Part shown: positions 8,596 through 17,366 of the stretch, in pieces | How the letters are laid out: each line of letters opens with the position of its first letter | How positions within the stretch are numbered: the stretch's first letter is position 1 | Assembly (NCBI GenBank): GCA_009845905.1 | Contig: VXYS01000003.1 | Location: 1-64,000 of the forward strand | Source: Gammaproteobacteria bacterium | GTDB lineage: Bacteria; Pseudomonadota; Gammaproteobacteria; Steroidobacterales; Foliamicaceae | DNA: 64,000 bases | Reading direction: 5' to 3' | Notes under the pieces: generated by a model | The model's input: the letters and a program-made list of their open reading frames with translations, nothing else | Database searches by the model: none | Told to the model about the DNA's origin: nothing | Made by a program: the position numbers and the translations under genes

Positions 8596-10088
8596 ACAGC
8601 GCCCCCATCGTTTCCAAGGTCTGGAGCTTTTGTCATACGCTGCGCGATGACGGGGTGGGTTATGGCGACTACCTAGAGCAACTGACCTACCTGATATTCC
8701 TTAAAATGGCGGACGAATATTCCAAGCCGCCCTACAACCGCGATTTAGGCATTCCTGCCGAGCACAAGTGGACTAGCCTGAAGTCAAGGAAAGGCGCGGA
8801 GTTGGAAGACCACTATGTCGCCACGCTGCGCAAGCTAGGCACAAAGAAGGGCCTGCTGGGACAGATATACGTCAGCGCCCAGAACAAGATTCAGGATCCG
8901 GCAAAACTGTATCGCCTCATCGCCATGATTGACGATGCCAGCTGGGTGACCATGGGCGCAGATATCAAGGGCGACATTTATGAGAGCCTGCTGGAAAAAA
9001 ATGCTGAGGACACCAAGTCGGGCGCAGGTCAGTATTTCACGCCTCGCGCCCTAATTCGCGCCATGGTCGAATGCGTGCGGCCCGAACCGGGCAAGCGCAT
9101 CGCTGATCCGGCCTGCGGCACAGGCGGCTTCTTTCTGGCGGCGTACGATTTCATCACCAATCCGGATAACTTCAAGCTCGATAAGGAGCAGAAGGCGTTC
9201 TTGAAGTTCGAGGCGTTTCATGGCAACGAGATTGTGGTCAACACGCGACGGCTTTGCCTGATGAACATGTTCCTGCACAACATCGGTGAAATTGAGGGCG
9301 GCGCGCCGATATCGCCGAATGACTCTCTGGTCGCCGACGCCGGTGAACGCTTCGATTACGTGCTGGCGAATCCGCCGTTCGGCAAGAAAAGTTCAATGAG
9401 CTTCACCAACGAGGAAGGTGAGCAGCAAAAGGATGACTTGACCTACAACCGCCAGGATTTCTGGGCCACCACCTCAAACAAGCAACTCAATTTCGTGCAG
9501 CACATCCGAACCATGCTCAAGACCACCGGCCGCGCTGCCGTGGTCGTGCCCGACAACGTGCTGTTTGAAGGCGGCGCCGGCGAGACGATCCGCAAGAAAC
9601 TGCTGGACAACACCGATCTGCACACCATCCTGCGCCTGCCGACCGGCGTGTTCTACGCGCAAGGCGTAAAGGCCAACGTGATCTTCTTCGACAACCACGA
9701 AGCCAGCCCGAATCCCTGGACGAAGCAGGTCTGGTACTACGACTACCGCACCAACATTCACCACACGCTCAAGAAGAAGCCGATGCGCTTCGAGCATCTG
9801 TCGGATTTCATCGATTGCTACAACCCGCAGAACCGGCACCAGCGCGAGGCCACATGGGACGAGGAGAAGGCGCCGGAAGGCCGCTGGCGCAGCTACAGCT
9901 ACGAGGAGCTTACGGCCCGCGACAAGACCAGCCTCGACATCTTCTGGCTCAAGGACAAAAGTCTCACCGATCTCGACAACCTGCCCGAGCCAGACGACCT
10001 CGCCGCTGAAATCATCGAGAACTTGGAAGCGGGTCTCAACAGCTTCCGGGAAGTGCTCGCGGGTTTAGAGCGATCCCCTGATCGTTGA
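8592..10088 (+). CDS. hsdM: Type I restriction enzyme, M (N6-adenine methylase) subunit
   Basis: The 498-residue product carries the N-terminal helical HsdM domain (LEQLTYLIFLKMADE at about 28-42) and an N6-adenine methylase fold. The SAM-binding motif DPACGTGG lies around residues 172-179 and the catalytic NPPF at 260-263. The linker containing KSGAGQYFTPR is typical of HsdM. It methylates adenine in the site chosen by HsdS, protecting host DNA and licensing HsdR. The ATG overlaps the hsdS stop in an ATGA junction. The length matches the family and no broken motif was seen. Confidence 0.96.
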   Translation: MNSAPIVSKVWSFCHTLRDDGVGYGDYLEQLTYLIFLKMADEYSKPPYNRDLGIPAEHKWTSLKSRKGAELEDHYVATLRKLGTKKGLLGQIYVSAQNKIQDPAKLYRLIAMIDDASWVTMGADIKGDIYESLLEKNAEDTKSGAGQYFTPRALIRAMVECVRPEPGKRIADPACGTGGFFLAAYDFITNPDNFKLDKEQKAFLKFEAFHGNEIVVNTRRLCLMNMFLHNIGEIEGGAPISPNDSLVADAGERFDYVLANPPFGKKSSMSFTNEEGEQQKDDLTYNRQDFWATTSNKQLNFVQHIRTMLKTTGRAAVVVPDNVLFEGGAGETIRKKLLDNTDLHTILRLPTGVFYAQGVKANVIFFDNHEASPNPWTKQVWYYDYRTNIHHTLKKKPMRFEHLSDFIDCYNPQNRHQREATWDEEKAPEGRWRSYSYEELTARDKTSLDIFWLKDKSLTDLDNLPEPDDLAAEIIENLEAGLNSFREVLAGLERSPDR

Positions 10089-10124
10089 AAATTGCTTTGG
10101 CAACGTTCATGAGGGGTTGCGATT

Positions 10125-11591
10125 ATGAGCTTTGAACCGAGAGAGAAATACCTTTCTCGTCTGATCAACGAGCTTCGCAGGTTGCCCGCAGAGACGACTT
10201 GGGTCGAATTCAAAGAAAACAAAGCCAAACCAAAGGATATCGGAGAGTACATTTCCTCTTTGAGCAATATGGCGGCCTTGGAAGGCAAGGCCAATGCCTA
10301 CCTGGTTTGGGGCATTGAAGATGGTACGCATGACTTGAAGGGGACAAAGTTCGAGCCAAGAAAGCGGAAGGTCGGCAACGAAGAGCTAGAGAACTGGCTA
10401 GGACGATCTTTGACACCAAGACTGCACTTCCTTTTTCACGAACTCAAGGTGGAGGAGAAGCGCGTGGTGCTATTGGAGATCCCCCGGGCAACCGTTCGTC
10501 CGACACAATTCTCTGGAGTCGAATACATTCGGGTGGGTTCGTACCAGAAGAAACTGAAGGATCATCCAGGCCTTGAGCGCGAGTTATGGCGCATTTTTGA
10601 CATTACGCCCTTCGAGGCATTGAAGGCGATGGAGCAAGTAGATACGGGAGGAATTCTCGATCTTCTGGACTATCCAGCATATTTCGACTTGTTGTCGCAG
10701 CCATTACCCACTGACCGCGATGGGATTCTGAAGCGGCTGGCAGAAGACCAAATCATTGTTTCAAATCATGCTGGAAATTGGGACATTACCAATCTTGGAG
10801 CGATACTCTTCGCAAAAAACCTTGCTGCGTTCAGACGGCTAGATCGAAAGGCTATGCGGGTTATTGTCTATGAGGGGAAAGGACGCATTAGAACCATACG
10901 GGAGCAGGTCCACCACAAAGGCTATGCAAGCGGTTTTGAGGGTTTGGTCGATTTCATCAATGCCTTGCTTCCGCGTAATGAGATTATTGATGCGTCCTTG
11001 CGTAGAAATGTACCTATGTTTCCCGAATTGGCGATTCGTGAACTGGTTGCCAACGCTCTCATCCATCAGGATTTTGACGTGACCGGCAGCGGACCCATGG
11101 TCGAAATATTCGAAGACCGGATGGAGATCACCAATCCCGGTCTGCCGCTGGTAAACATTGAGCGTTTCTTGGACACGCCTCCAACATCACGCAATGAGTC
11201 GCTTGCGTCTTTGATGCGGCGTGCGGGTATCTGTGAGGAACGAGGTAGCGGTATTGACAAGGTAGTGTTCGAAACCGAGTTTATGCAGTTACCTGCCCCC
11301 ATTTTTGAATCTCCAGAGGGTCATACACGTGCTGTCTTGTTTGCCCATCGAGAATTCAAAAAGATGAATCGAACAGATCGCGTGCGAGCCTGTTACCTTC
11401 ACGCTTGCCTCCGTCATGTCGAGCGCGACCCAATGACGAATTCCACGCTTCGCAAGCGATTTGGCATCGAAAAGAAAAATAGCGCAACTGCGTCCCGAAT
11501 CATTCGGGACGCCTTGGCGGATGAACAAATCAAACCATTCGACCCGGAGCAGGGAAAGAAATTCGCAAAGTACCTGCCGTTCTGGGCTTGA
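10125..11591 (+). CDS. AlbA_2 (Schlafen-type) plus GHKL ATPase protein linked to the type I system
   Basis: The 488-residue product begins with an AlbA_2/Schlafen domain (about residues 20-145: ETTWVEFKEN, YISSLSNMAAL, YLVWGIEDG, VEYIRVGS). A RecG-related helix bundle follows, then a GHKL-type ATPase segment with the N-box ELVANALIHQDF and the glycine motif ERGSGIDK. A winged-helix tail ends the protein. Such proteins are annotated as putative transcriptional regulators or RecG-like DNA-binding proteins and often sit beside type I restriction operons. It follows hsdM by 36 bp, with AGGGG upstream of ATG 10125, and is probably co-transcribed. Its job is unproven; controlling the restriction operon or acting as a separate defence ATPase are both possible. 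Confidence 0.85.
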   Translation: MSFEPREKYLSRLINELRRLPAETTWVEFKENKAKPKDIGEYISSLSNMAALEGKANAYLVWGIEDGTHDLKGTKFEPRKRKVGNEELENWLGRSLTPRLHFLFHELKVEEKRVVLLEIPRATVRPTQFSGVEYIRVGSYQKKLKDHPGLERELWRIFDITPFEALKAMEQVDTGGILDLLDYPAYFDLLSQPLPTDRDGILKRLAEDQIIVSNHAGNWDITNLGAILFAKNLAAFRRLDRKAMRVIVYEGKGRIRTIREQVHHKGYASGFEGLVDFINALLPRNEIIDASLRRNVPMFPELAIRELVANALIHQDFDVTGSGPMVEIFEDRMEITNPGLPLVNIERFLDTPPTSRNESLASLMRRAGICEERGSGIDKVVFETEFMQLPAPIFESPEGHTRAVLFAHREFKKMNRTDRVRACYLHACLRHVERDPMTNSTLRKRFGIEKKNSATASRIIRDALADEQIKPFDPEQGKKFAKYLPFWA

Positions 11592-11607
11592 GTTGGAATG
11601 GTTGCTA

Positions 11608-11937
11608 TTTTTTGTGACAGTTATTTGATGAAAAATTCCTGTGACGGGAAGGATATTCTTTGTTCAAAGATCTAGTTCTTTTTTTGTTCAACAGTTTTGT
11701 TTCTCGCGAACTCTCACTTTTGTTTGATAGTTATTTGATGGGTAAAGCTGAAGCGTGCGAGGTTTTGGTTACTCAAAGATCTAATTCTTTTTTTATTCAA
11801 TAGTTTTTGTCTCTCGCGAACTCCCACTTTTGTTTGACGGTTATTTGATAGGGAAAGCTGGAGCGTATAAGAAATCGTTTGTTCAAAGATCCGATTTATT
11901 GGTATTCAATAGTTTTTGTTTTTCGCGAATCCCAATT
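11608..11937 (+). repeat. Three 110-bp tandem repeats, AT-rich, non-coding
   Basis: Three consecutive units lie at 11608-11717, 11718-11827 and 11828-11937. Landmarks recur at a 109-110 bp period: GTTATTTGAT (11620, 11730, 11840), TTCAAAGATC or CTCAAAGATC (about 11663, 11772, 11882), a T-rich block followed by TTCAA, and a TCGCGAA box. About 80 bp of each unit is well conserved and about 30 bp varies. Units 2 and 3 are most alike, while the middle of unit 1 differs. The period is not a multiple of three and stops occur throughout, so it is not coding. The array fills the gap between the Schlafen-type gene and the 1268-residue SIR2 gene. An RNA role, an upstream control array or a protein-binding array are all possible. 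Confidence 0.9.
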
Positions 11938-11977
11938 TAATTTAGCCCCGTTGATCTTCCCCGAAGAGAGGACGTGC

Positions 11978-12070
11978 ATGATAAAGACTTATATGAAGAC
12001 GTTGCTGGAAAACGGGTCGCAGCGCGACGCGGGATTGGGCGACACAATCAATCCGCTCGAGGGCAGGTGA
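11978..12070 (+). CDS. Small 30-codon ORF coupled to the large SIR2 gene
   Basis: ATG 11978 follows a GAGAGGA ribosome-binding site at about 8 bases. It encodes 30 residues (start MIKTYMKTLLENG, end INPLEGR). Its TGA (12068-12070) directly abuts the ATG of the SIR2 gene at 12071. Unlike the repeats just upstream, the stretch is GC-normal. The layout is that of a translationally coupled leader peptide or a small partner protein. There is no recognisable domain, and it could also be a non-functional upstream ORF. Confidence 0.45.
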   Translation: MIKTYMKTLLENGSQRDAGLGDTINPLEGR

Positions 12071-15000
12071 ATGGGATTTTCCGATCAGAGCCACGTTAAC
12101 CGTGTTCGTGATGCGCTCTGGGAGCGTGCACAAGGTGCGACCGTCATGGTTGGCGCAGGGTTCAGCAAAAATGCAGTCAGCATGCGCACGCCCGGGCAAA
12201 CCCCGCCCACGTGGAAGATCCTCGCGCAGAGCATGCGCCAACTCCTGTATCCAGACTGTAATTCTTTTCAGACGAACGACCCACTGAGGCTGGCGCAGGA
12301 ATTTGAGGCAGCTTTCGGTCCGAATGCCCTGAATGGGTATTTACGCAACATGATTCGCGACAGTGACTTTGCACCGGGCAATACGCACGAAAAACTCCTT
12401 TCCTTGCCATGGCGTGACGTGTTCACAACGAATTGGGACACGCTCTTGGAGAGAACGGCGCCATCAATCGTGGAATACCCGTACAGCATTGTGCGCAGTA
12501 CGGACGAAATCCCACTCGCCGCAGGCCCGCGTATCGTGAAGCTGCATGGGTCTGTGGACGCCCGGTTTCCGCTCATATGCACAGAAGAGCACTACCGCAC
12601 CTATCCGCAGAGATTTGCGCCTTTCGTCAACACGGTGCAGCAAGCCATGATGGAAACACTGCTGGTCCTGATCGGGTTTTCCGGCGACGATCCCAATTTT
12701 CTGAAATGGTCTGGATGGGTGCGGGACAATCTCGGTGAATCGGCGCCCAAGATTTATCTGGCGGGTTGGCTGGGTTTGACCGTTCACCAGCGCCGTATGC
12801 TTGAGGATCGCAATATTGTGCCGATCGATCTTGCCCGGCACCCTCAAGCTAGCAAATGGCGCAGGCGCCCCCGGGATGTTCGACACTCATATGCGACGGA
12901 TTGGATTCTTCGCACGCTCGGTTTTGGGCGGCCCTATGACATTGCGCTTTGGCCTTTTCCTTCCCCTGGTCCCTCAGAAGAAATACCGGAGCACCTCAAG
13001 CCATTGCCGGTAAAAGCAACCAATGAGCCCATGGCAGAGCCTGAATTGACCACCAAAGAAGAAGGGTCATCCAGTAGCAAACTTGATATCGCAGAGGAAC
13101 TGATTGATGTCTGGCGCTACAACAGGACGAAAGCGTATCCAGGCTGGCTGAGTACGCCGTCGCGCGTGCGGCAAGGAATGGGGATCTCGCAAAAGCGCAC
13201 CGAGTTCATTCTGGACGTGTTGCCGGAAATGGATGTGGTAGCTCGATTACGGGCGTTGTATGAGGTGGTGTGGCGTTGGGAAATCCGGCTTAAGCCGCTT
13301 TCTCAAGCGGAAGTGGTGTCGGCACGTCTCGCGGAGACTGCGCGCGTAGTTTTGGCCCAAATTGATTGCGAGCGCCAAGAGATAGACGGCGAAGCCGTGC
13401 GGGATGCGGACTGGGTGGAAATCTCTAAGGCATGGGTTGCGGTGTCCTTGGCTTTGGCTACGGCTGCGCGGCTTCGATTCGACGCGGAGGAGTTCAACCA
13501 GCGGCTAGTGGACATAGCATGGTTTGAAGACGGTTCAAGCGACATCGCGCAGCGCATTCAGCACGAGAAGTGCCTTTGGGCTATTTTTGACTTGGGCTTC
13601 GAGTCGCTTGAAGGTTTGCTTGAAGCGTGGCGCACGGATGATTGCGATCCGGTGTGGATGATGCGTAAGGCCGCGCTGTTGTTCGAGCTCGGTCGCGATG
13701 CCGAGGCGCGCGAATTGAACCAGAGAGCACTGCATGTTGTTCGCAGTGTTCCCGACAGCGACATCGATGTTTCGGCCAAGTCCCGTGAGGCTTGGGCACT
13801 CTACTGTTCGTGGCTGACACCGGCGTACGAAGAATACCGGAAGGCGGCGACTGATACATGGAGGCGATGGGCTGAGTTGACACCAGTGCTCTGCAATGCC
13901 CCACAAGAGATGCAGTTCTGTGCTGAACAGATCAAGGGCGAGAGTGCTCTGGACAAGGGCCCACTTTTCGATCTTGGAATGGTTCGAATGCCGGGCTTGT
14001 CATTTTCCAATGCCGAAATCTGGCAGTGGTCAGCAGCACACCGTGCAGTGCGTCTAGCGGAAGTCGCTGGTCTACCGCCTTCGGTGGAGATTACAACTGT
14101 TGCGGCCAAGAACATGCTGCTCGCGGCAAGGCGGCTATGGCGACACGAACCTGAATTTGCGGCGCGCCTTGTGCTGCGGGCGTCCAACAGCGATTCGTGC
14201 GACACGCTCAACTTCGTGCTCTCACGGGCTCGTGTAGCGGTCATTCCTGATGAGGCGGTGCAGCGGCTGGCGAACACTTGTATCCGCGGCATCGAATTCA
14301 TCCGGCGGCGAATCGTGGTATCGGATGCGCTGGCTCGAGACTACTCGCGCAAACGGCTGGTGGTCCTAATGGAAGCTCTTTCACGGTTCGTTTTGCGAAT
14401 GGAGTCGCAAGAACTGGACTCAATCTGGAGCAAGGTGATCGGCTGGTACTCGCACAGCGACATTGCCGCAACGATGCTAGTTGAGCGAGCGGTCTGGAAC
14501 TTATTGCTCAGGACCTGGGAGGCATTGCCTGACAGTATTCGAGAAGACCGGGTTCTCGACCTTTTTGAAGCCCCCATTGTCGGCATGGACGGATTTGCGG
14601 TTCAAGGCGTTGGAGACGCTGGAAAAAGGCGCCTCGCCACAAACTATCCTGACACTTATGCGGTGCTCGCCAGACACGGTTCTCCCCCAGTGGCGCGAAC
14701 GAAGGCAACAAATTCAAGGCGGGCGGAGATCGTTCGCAATCTTGTGCGCGCGCTAAAGGGGGATGAGGAAACACGAAAGCGGGCCGCCCTAAGGACACTT
14801 CAATTGGAGAATGTGGTGAAGCTGAGCGCCGGGGAACGCTCCAGAATCTCCAAGGCTCTATGGGGCGTTGGCTTTGTCGAGCATGATGAATTGCCGTCTG
14901 GGACGGACTTGTTCGATTGGGCCTTTCTTGTGTTGCCCGAGCCGAAGAAAGGACTTGCGGAGAAGCAGTTTCGCGCCAAATGGCTGGATGAGGACAGCTT

Positions 15001-15877
15001 GGCCGAGCCCAAAGACTACTGGGAAACCTTTTGGCAAGTGGGGTTTGCAATCAGGAATCTTCGGGTGCGTGGTAAGCCTTTCCCGCTCTCGGAGCAGGAG
15101 CAGTCGCGTCTGGCGGACGCAATCAAGCAATGGTCGGAGGAACCGGTGCCCGCATCTCTGCGACGGCTCACTGGAGCGTCCGCAGACTTCTTCCCTGGTG
15201 GTGCCGACGACCAAATTCGGAAGGCCCTAAGCGGCCTGTGCCACATTCTCGTGGCGATCGATATTCCGCAAGAAGTTGTCCAGCAGCTGTACACGAAAGC
15301 GATGAAGTTGAATGAATCGGCAATGCCGGCTCGAAGTCTATACGCCGGTTTTGCGCGCCTGTTACCTCACTTGCTCGACGATATTGTTCATGAAATGAAA
15401 GTCGCGCTGGCTTCCGATGTTTCTAGGATAGCGGTAGATGCGTCGGTAGGACTGGCGTTCTGGTTGCGAAGAGCATCGGACGAAAACGCTGTAGTAGTCT
15501 CACCACCAATCGAATTGGTACGAGAGATCGGGGTTATCGTCGCTGCGCGCAGAAAGGCTGCGCTTGCAATTTCTCTCAGGATGGCCGACTGGATATTCGC
15601 GCACGGTTGCGACAAACAACGCGATGCCATCGCGCCGCTCGTGGCCGAGGGACTCGAAAAGCTCCATAAGAAACTCCAATATGGCGAACTCCAAGATGAA
15701 GACTTCGATGTGCCGCTGTTACGTTGGCGTTGCGCGCAGTTGGCGCTTAGCATGATCGAGAAAGGATATGACGCCAACGATGCGGTAATTCGTTGGAGCA
15801 GAGAAGCGGCGAACGACCCGCTGCCGGAAGTAAGACATGCCGGCAACAATGATCCGCGAATGTCCAAGCCTGATTAG
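12071..15877 (+). CDS. Large SIR2-domain defence protein, DSR1-like layout
   Basis: The 1268-residue product has an N-terminal SIR2 domain of about 290 residues: VGAGFSKN at 27-34, FTTNWD at 118-123 with Asn121, KLHGS at 157-161 with putative catalytic His159, and LIGFSGDDPNF at 200-210. The remaining 950 or so residues are an alpha-helical scaffold with HEAT/TPR-like texture and no recognisable enzyme motif. This layout is known from defence-associated sirtuins (DSR1/DSR2), where the long C-terminal part senses a phage protein and releases NADase activity. The activity and trigger here are inferred. A 30-codon ORF abuts its start and a 110-bp repeat array lies just upstream. It converges on the Mrr-type gene with an 18-bp gap. 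Confidence 0.85.
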   Translation: MGFSDQSHVNRVRDALWERAQGATVMVGAGFSKNAVSMRTPGQTPPTWKILAQSMRQLLYPDCNSFQTNDPLRLAQEFEAAFGPNALNGYLRNMIRDSDFAPGNTHEKLLSLPWRDVFTTNWDTLLERTAPSIVEYPYSIVRSTDEIPLAAGPRIVKLHGSVDARFPLICTEEHYRTYPQRFAPFVNTVQQAMMETLLVLIGFSGDDPNFLKWSGWVRDNLGESAPKIYLAGWLGLTVHQRRMLEDRNIVPIDLARHPQASKWRRRPRDVRHSYATDWILRTLGFGRPYDIALWPFPSPGPSEEIPEHLKPLPVKATNEPMAEPELTTKEEGSSSSKLDIAEELIDVWRYNRTKAYPGWLSTPSRVRQGMGISQKRTEFILDVLPEMDVVARLRALYEVVWRWEIRLKPLSQAEVVSARLAETARVVLAQIDCERQEIDGEAVRDADWVEISKAWVAVSLALATAARLRFDAEEFNQRLVDIAWFEDGSSDIAQRIQHEKCLWAIFDLGFESLEGLLEAWRTDDCDPVWMMRKAALLFELGRDAEARELNQRALHVVRSVPDSDIDVSAKSREAWALYCSWLTPAYEEYRKAATDTWRRWAELTPVLCNAPQEMQFCAEQIKGESALDKGPLFDLGMVRMPGLSFSNAEIWQWSAAHRAVRLAEVAGLPPSVEITTVAAKNMLLAARRLWRHEPEFAARLVLRASNSDSCDTLNFVLSRARVAVIPDEAVQRLANTCIRGIEFIRRRIVVSDALARDYSRKRLVVLMEALSRFVLRMESQELDSIWSKVIGWYSHSDIAATMLVERAVWNLLLRTWEALPDSIREDRVLDLFEAPIVGMDGFAVQGVGDAGKRRLATNYPDTYAVLARHGSPPVARTKATNSRRAEIVRNLVRALKGDEETRKRAALRTLQLENVVKLSAGERSRISKALWGVGFVEHDELPSGTDLFDWAFLVLPEPKKGLAEKQFRAKWLDEDSLAEPKDYWETFWQVGFAIRNLRVRGKPFPLSEQEQSRLADAIKQWSEEPVPASLRRLTGASADFFPGGADDQIRKALSGLCHILVAIDIPQEVVQQLYTKAMKLNESAMPARSLYAGFARLLPHLLDDIVHEMKVALASDVSRIAVDASVGLAFWLRRASDENAVVVSPPIELVREIGVIVAARRKAALAISLRMADWIFAHGCDKQRDAIAPLVAEGLEKLHKKLQYGELQDEDFDVPLLRWRCAQLALSMIEKGYDANDAVIRWSREAANDPLPEVRHAGNNDPRMSKPD

Positions 15878-15895
15878 ATTGCTGCTCCGGCAAAG

Positions 15896-16834
15896 CTACA
15901 AACCCTGCAGTTCAAAGTAGTCTTCATCAATTCCCTTAATTTCGTAGTTGGCCCTCGTTCGAACGCCGACATCGTGGTGAACCAACAGGCGGGCCAGTTC
16001 CTCCCCATCAATCAGCACAATGCGCTTGGGATTCCCCGCAACATAGTCTTCCGCGGCCTGCGAGAAGCTGGATGTGGTAACGAATACGCCCTTGATGGTA
16101 CCCGCGTTATCCAATGCCCCCGCAAAGTTGCGCACATCCGCAATGCCCACGCGATTGTTGCGGGCATACCTTTTCGCCTGAATATAGACTTCGTCTAGGC
16201 CAAGTGAGTCTTCCTTTATCTTTCCGTCAATGCCTTCGTCGCCTGAGCCTCCGGTAACGCGCGCCAGCGCTGCATCACCACCGCCGTAACCCATCGCTGT
16301 CAGCAGATGGACCACCACGCGTTCAAGAAACGCCGGCTCGGCATCACGAATCCGTCCCAGTATTTCGGCTTCCAGAATTGCCCGCATTTCCCGGTAGGCA
16401 TTTCCCATCGTTTCTTCAGGCGTTGTCTCGAGCGCGTCGTGTCTTGAGTCTGATGGACGGTGCTGCGGTTGCGCTTCCCTCTGTGCTCTGACACGCTCCT
16501 CCCATTCGACGAAAGATGGGTAACGACGCAGGAAACGGTCGTCGATTCTTGCCGGTCTCTGCGCTAATAGCCGCTCTCCATCAGTAGTGAGTTTGTAGAC
16601 TGCGCGGCGAACCCGATCGATCAGACTGGCCTGCATTAGTCCGAGCAAAGCGAATTGCACTTGAACTGCCAGCTTTGATCCCCCACTTGGATATTCTTCT
16701 GCCACCTGTTCTTTTGTGAAGCCTTCAGCGGCGGCCACTCGCTCGCGTATATCTGCAAGAGATGTCTCAGTTCCGTTGGCAAGTGCCTGCAGAACGGGCA
16801 GCATGAATGTTTGATAGTTTGTAAATGTTGGCAT
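15896..16834 (-). CDS. mrr: Mrr-type restriction endonuclease (type IV-like)
   Basis: The 312-residue product has an N-terminal winged-helix DNA-binding domain (about residues 1-95, with the Mrr_N-like LANGTETSLADIRERVA and YKLTTDGERLLAQRP). A linker follows, then a C-terminal Mrr_cat nuclease. The PD-(D/E)xK core reads GGSGDEGIDGKI with Asp203 and YIQAKRY with Gln219 and Lys221. These enzymes cut modified or foreign-methylated DNA in the cytoplasm. Length and domain order match Mrr. It is transcribed towards the large SIR2 gene and closes the defence island. Its presence beside a type I methylase is notable, because Mrr can be triggered by foreign methylation. Confidence 0.92.
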   Translation of the reverse strand: MPTFTNYQTFMLPVLQALANGTETSLADIRERVAAAEGFTKEQVAEEYPSGGSKLAVQVQFALLGLMQASLIDRVRRAVYKLTTDGERLLAQRPARIDDRFLRRYPSFVEWEERVRAQREAQPQHRPSDSRHDALETTPEETMGNAYREMRAILEAEILGRIRDAEPAFLERVVVHLLTAMGYGGGDAALARVTGGSGDEGIDGKIKEDSLGLDEVYIQAKRYARNNRVGIADVRNFAGALDNAGTIKGVFVTTSSFSQAAEDYVAGNPKRIVLIDGEELARLLVHHDVGVRTRANYEIKGIDEDYFELQGL

Positions 16835-17069
16835 GAGTCCCCCGCGGAACGAGTGCTTTCGAAGAATAACTACGGCTTACTCGCCGCTGTTGTTGTATAA
16901 ACCGCGCAGCCTACCAGACCTAGCAAGACAAGCTGTTTGGCTTTAACGCGAGCTAAGTGAGCGGCACGCCTTATCTGAGAATAAAGCAGAGTCGTTCTGG
17001 AATATCTATAGCTCAAGCACCGCTAAAGAATGATGAGCTCTAATCTCAACAGATCGCCAACTTTGTTCG
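16835..17069. other. Island-edge intergenic region
   Basis: No gene is supported on either strand between the Mrr start and the promoter at 17070. The stretch holds the leader of the Mrr gene and AT-rich sequence marking the end of the island. No integrase, tRNA or direct-repeat attachment site was found. Confidence 0.4.
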
Positions 17070-17098
17070 TTGACAGCTGCGTAACCCATTCGCATACT
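17070..17098 (+). promoter_or_regulatory. Sigma70-type promoter
   Basis: TTGACA at 17070-17075 is a perfect -35 box. It is separated by exactly 17 bases from CATACT at 17093-17098, a good -10 box. Transcription would start near 17105. No start codon with a convincing gene follows before the terminator at 17144. Confidence 0.6.
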
Positions 17099-17104
17099 CT
17101 TACT

Positions 17105-17175
17105 TAGAAACTCAATTTGTCGACCCCATATGGGCGACGGACCCTATGGCCACCATCCGGTGGCCATAGCTTTTT
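17105..17175 (+). ncRNA. Candidate small RNA of about 70 nt
   Basis: A consensus promoter ends at 17098 and a strong intrinsic terminator ends at 17175, leaving a transcript of about 70 nt with no plausible ORF. Two hairpins can form. One has GTCG (17119-17122) pairing with CGAC, enclosing CCC-ATAT-GGG. The second is the terminator stem. No known RNA family was recognised. The two signals agree in strand and spacing; expression is inferred. Confidence 0.45.
17144..17175 (+). terminator. Rho-independent terminator
   Basis: CTATGGCCACC (17144-17154) pairs perfectly with GGTGGCCATAG (17159-17169) around the loop ATCC, followed by CTTTTT. The 11-bp stem and T run make a strong plus-strand terminator. 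The nearest plus-strand gene upstream ends 1.2 kb away at 15877, so it most likely serves the short transcript starting near 17105. Confidence 0.75.
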
Positions 17176-17321
17176 CAAAGGCCGCGATTTTGAATATTTG
17201 CTGCATCGACAAAGCCGAAAAATTTGGAATATTGCGCAGTCCGCCCCATCCGATTGACAAGACGCGGCTAATCGTAGAATCTTTCTTGGTTGTAACTACA
17301 ATTTGTAGGGCTCAATAGAAC

Positions 17322-17348
17322 TTGGATTATGAGTGGGAAGAGACAAGA
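17322..17348 (+). pseudogene. Possible scar of a BrnT toxin start
   Basis: The codons from TTG 17322 read LDYEWEETR, close to the usual beginning of BrnT toxins (DYEWDExK). They run in frame into the brnA start only 20 bases later. A normal brnT of about 90 codons is missing, so an internal deletion of the toxin gene is the simplest reading. The match is short and this is inference. Confidence 0.3.
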
Positions 17349-17366
17349 ATCAAAGACAGACAAACC

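Noticed and set aside
11608-11937. CRISPR array
   Set aside because: Units are 110 bp with a conserved part of about 80 bp, there are only three, and no cas genes are nearby.
17130-17318. 62-codon plus-strand ORF before brnA
   Set aside because: It reads through the terminator hairpin, lacks a ribosome-binding site and has no antitoxin or toxin features.
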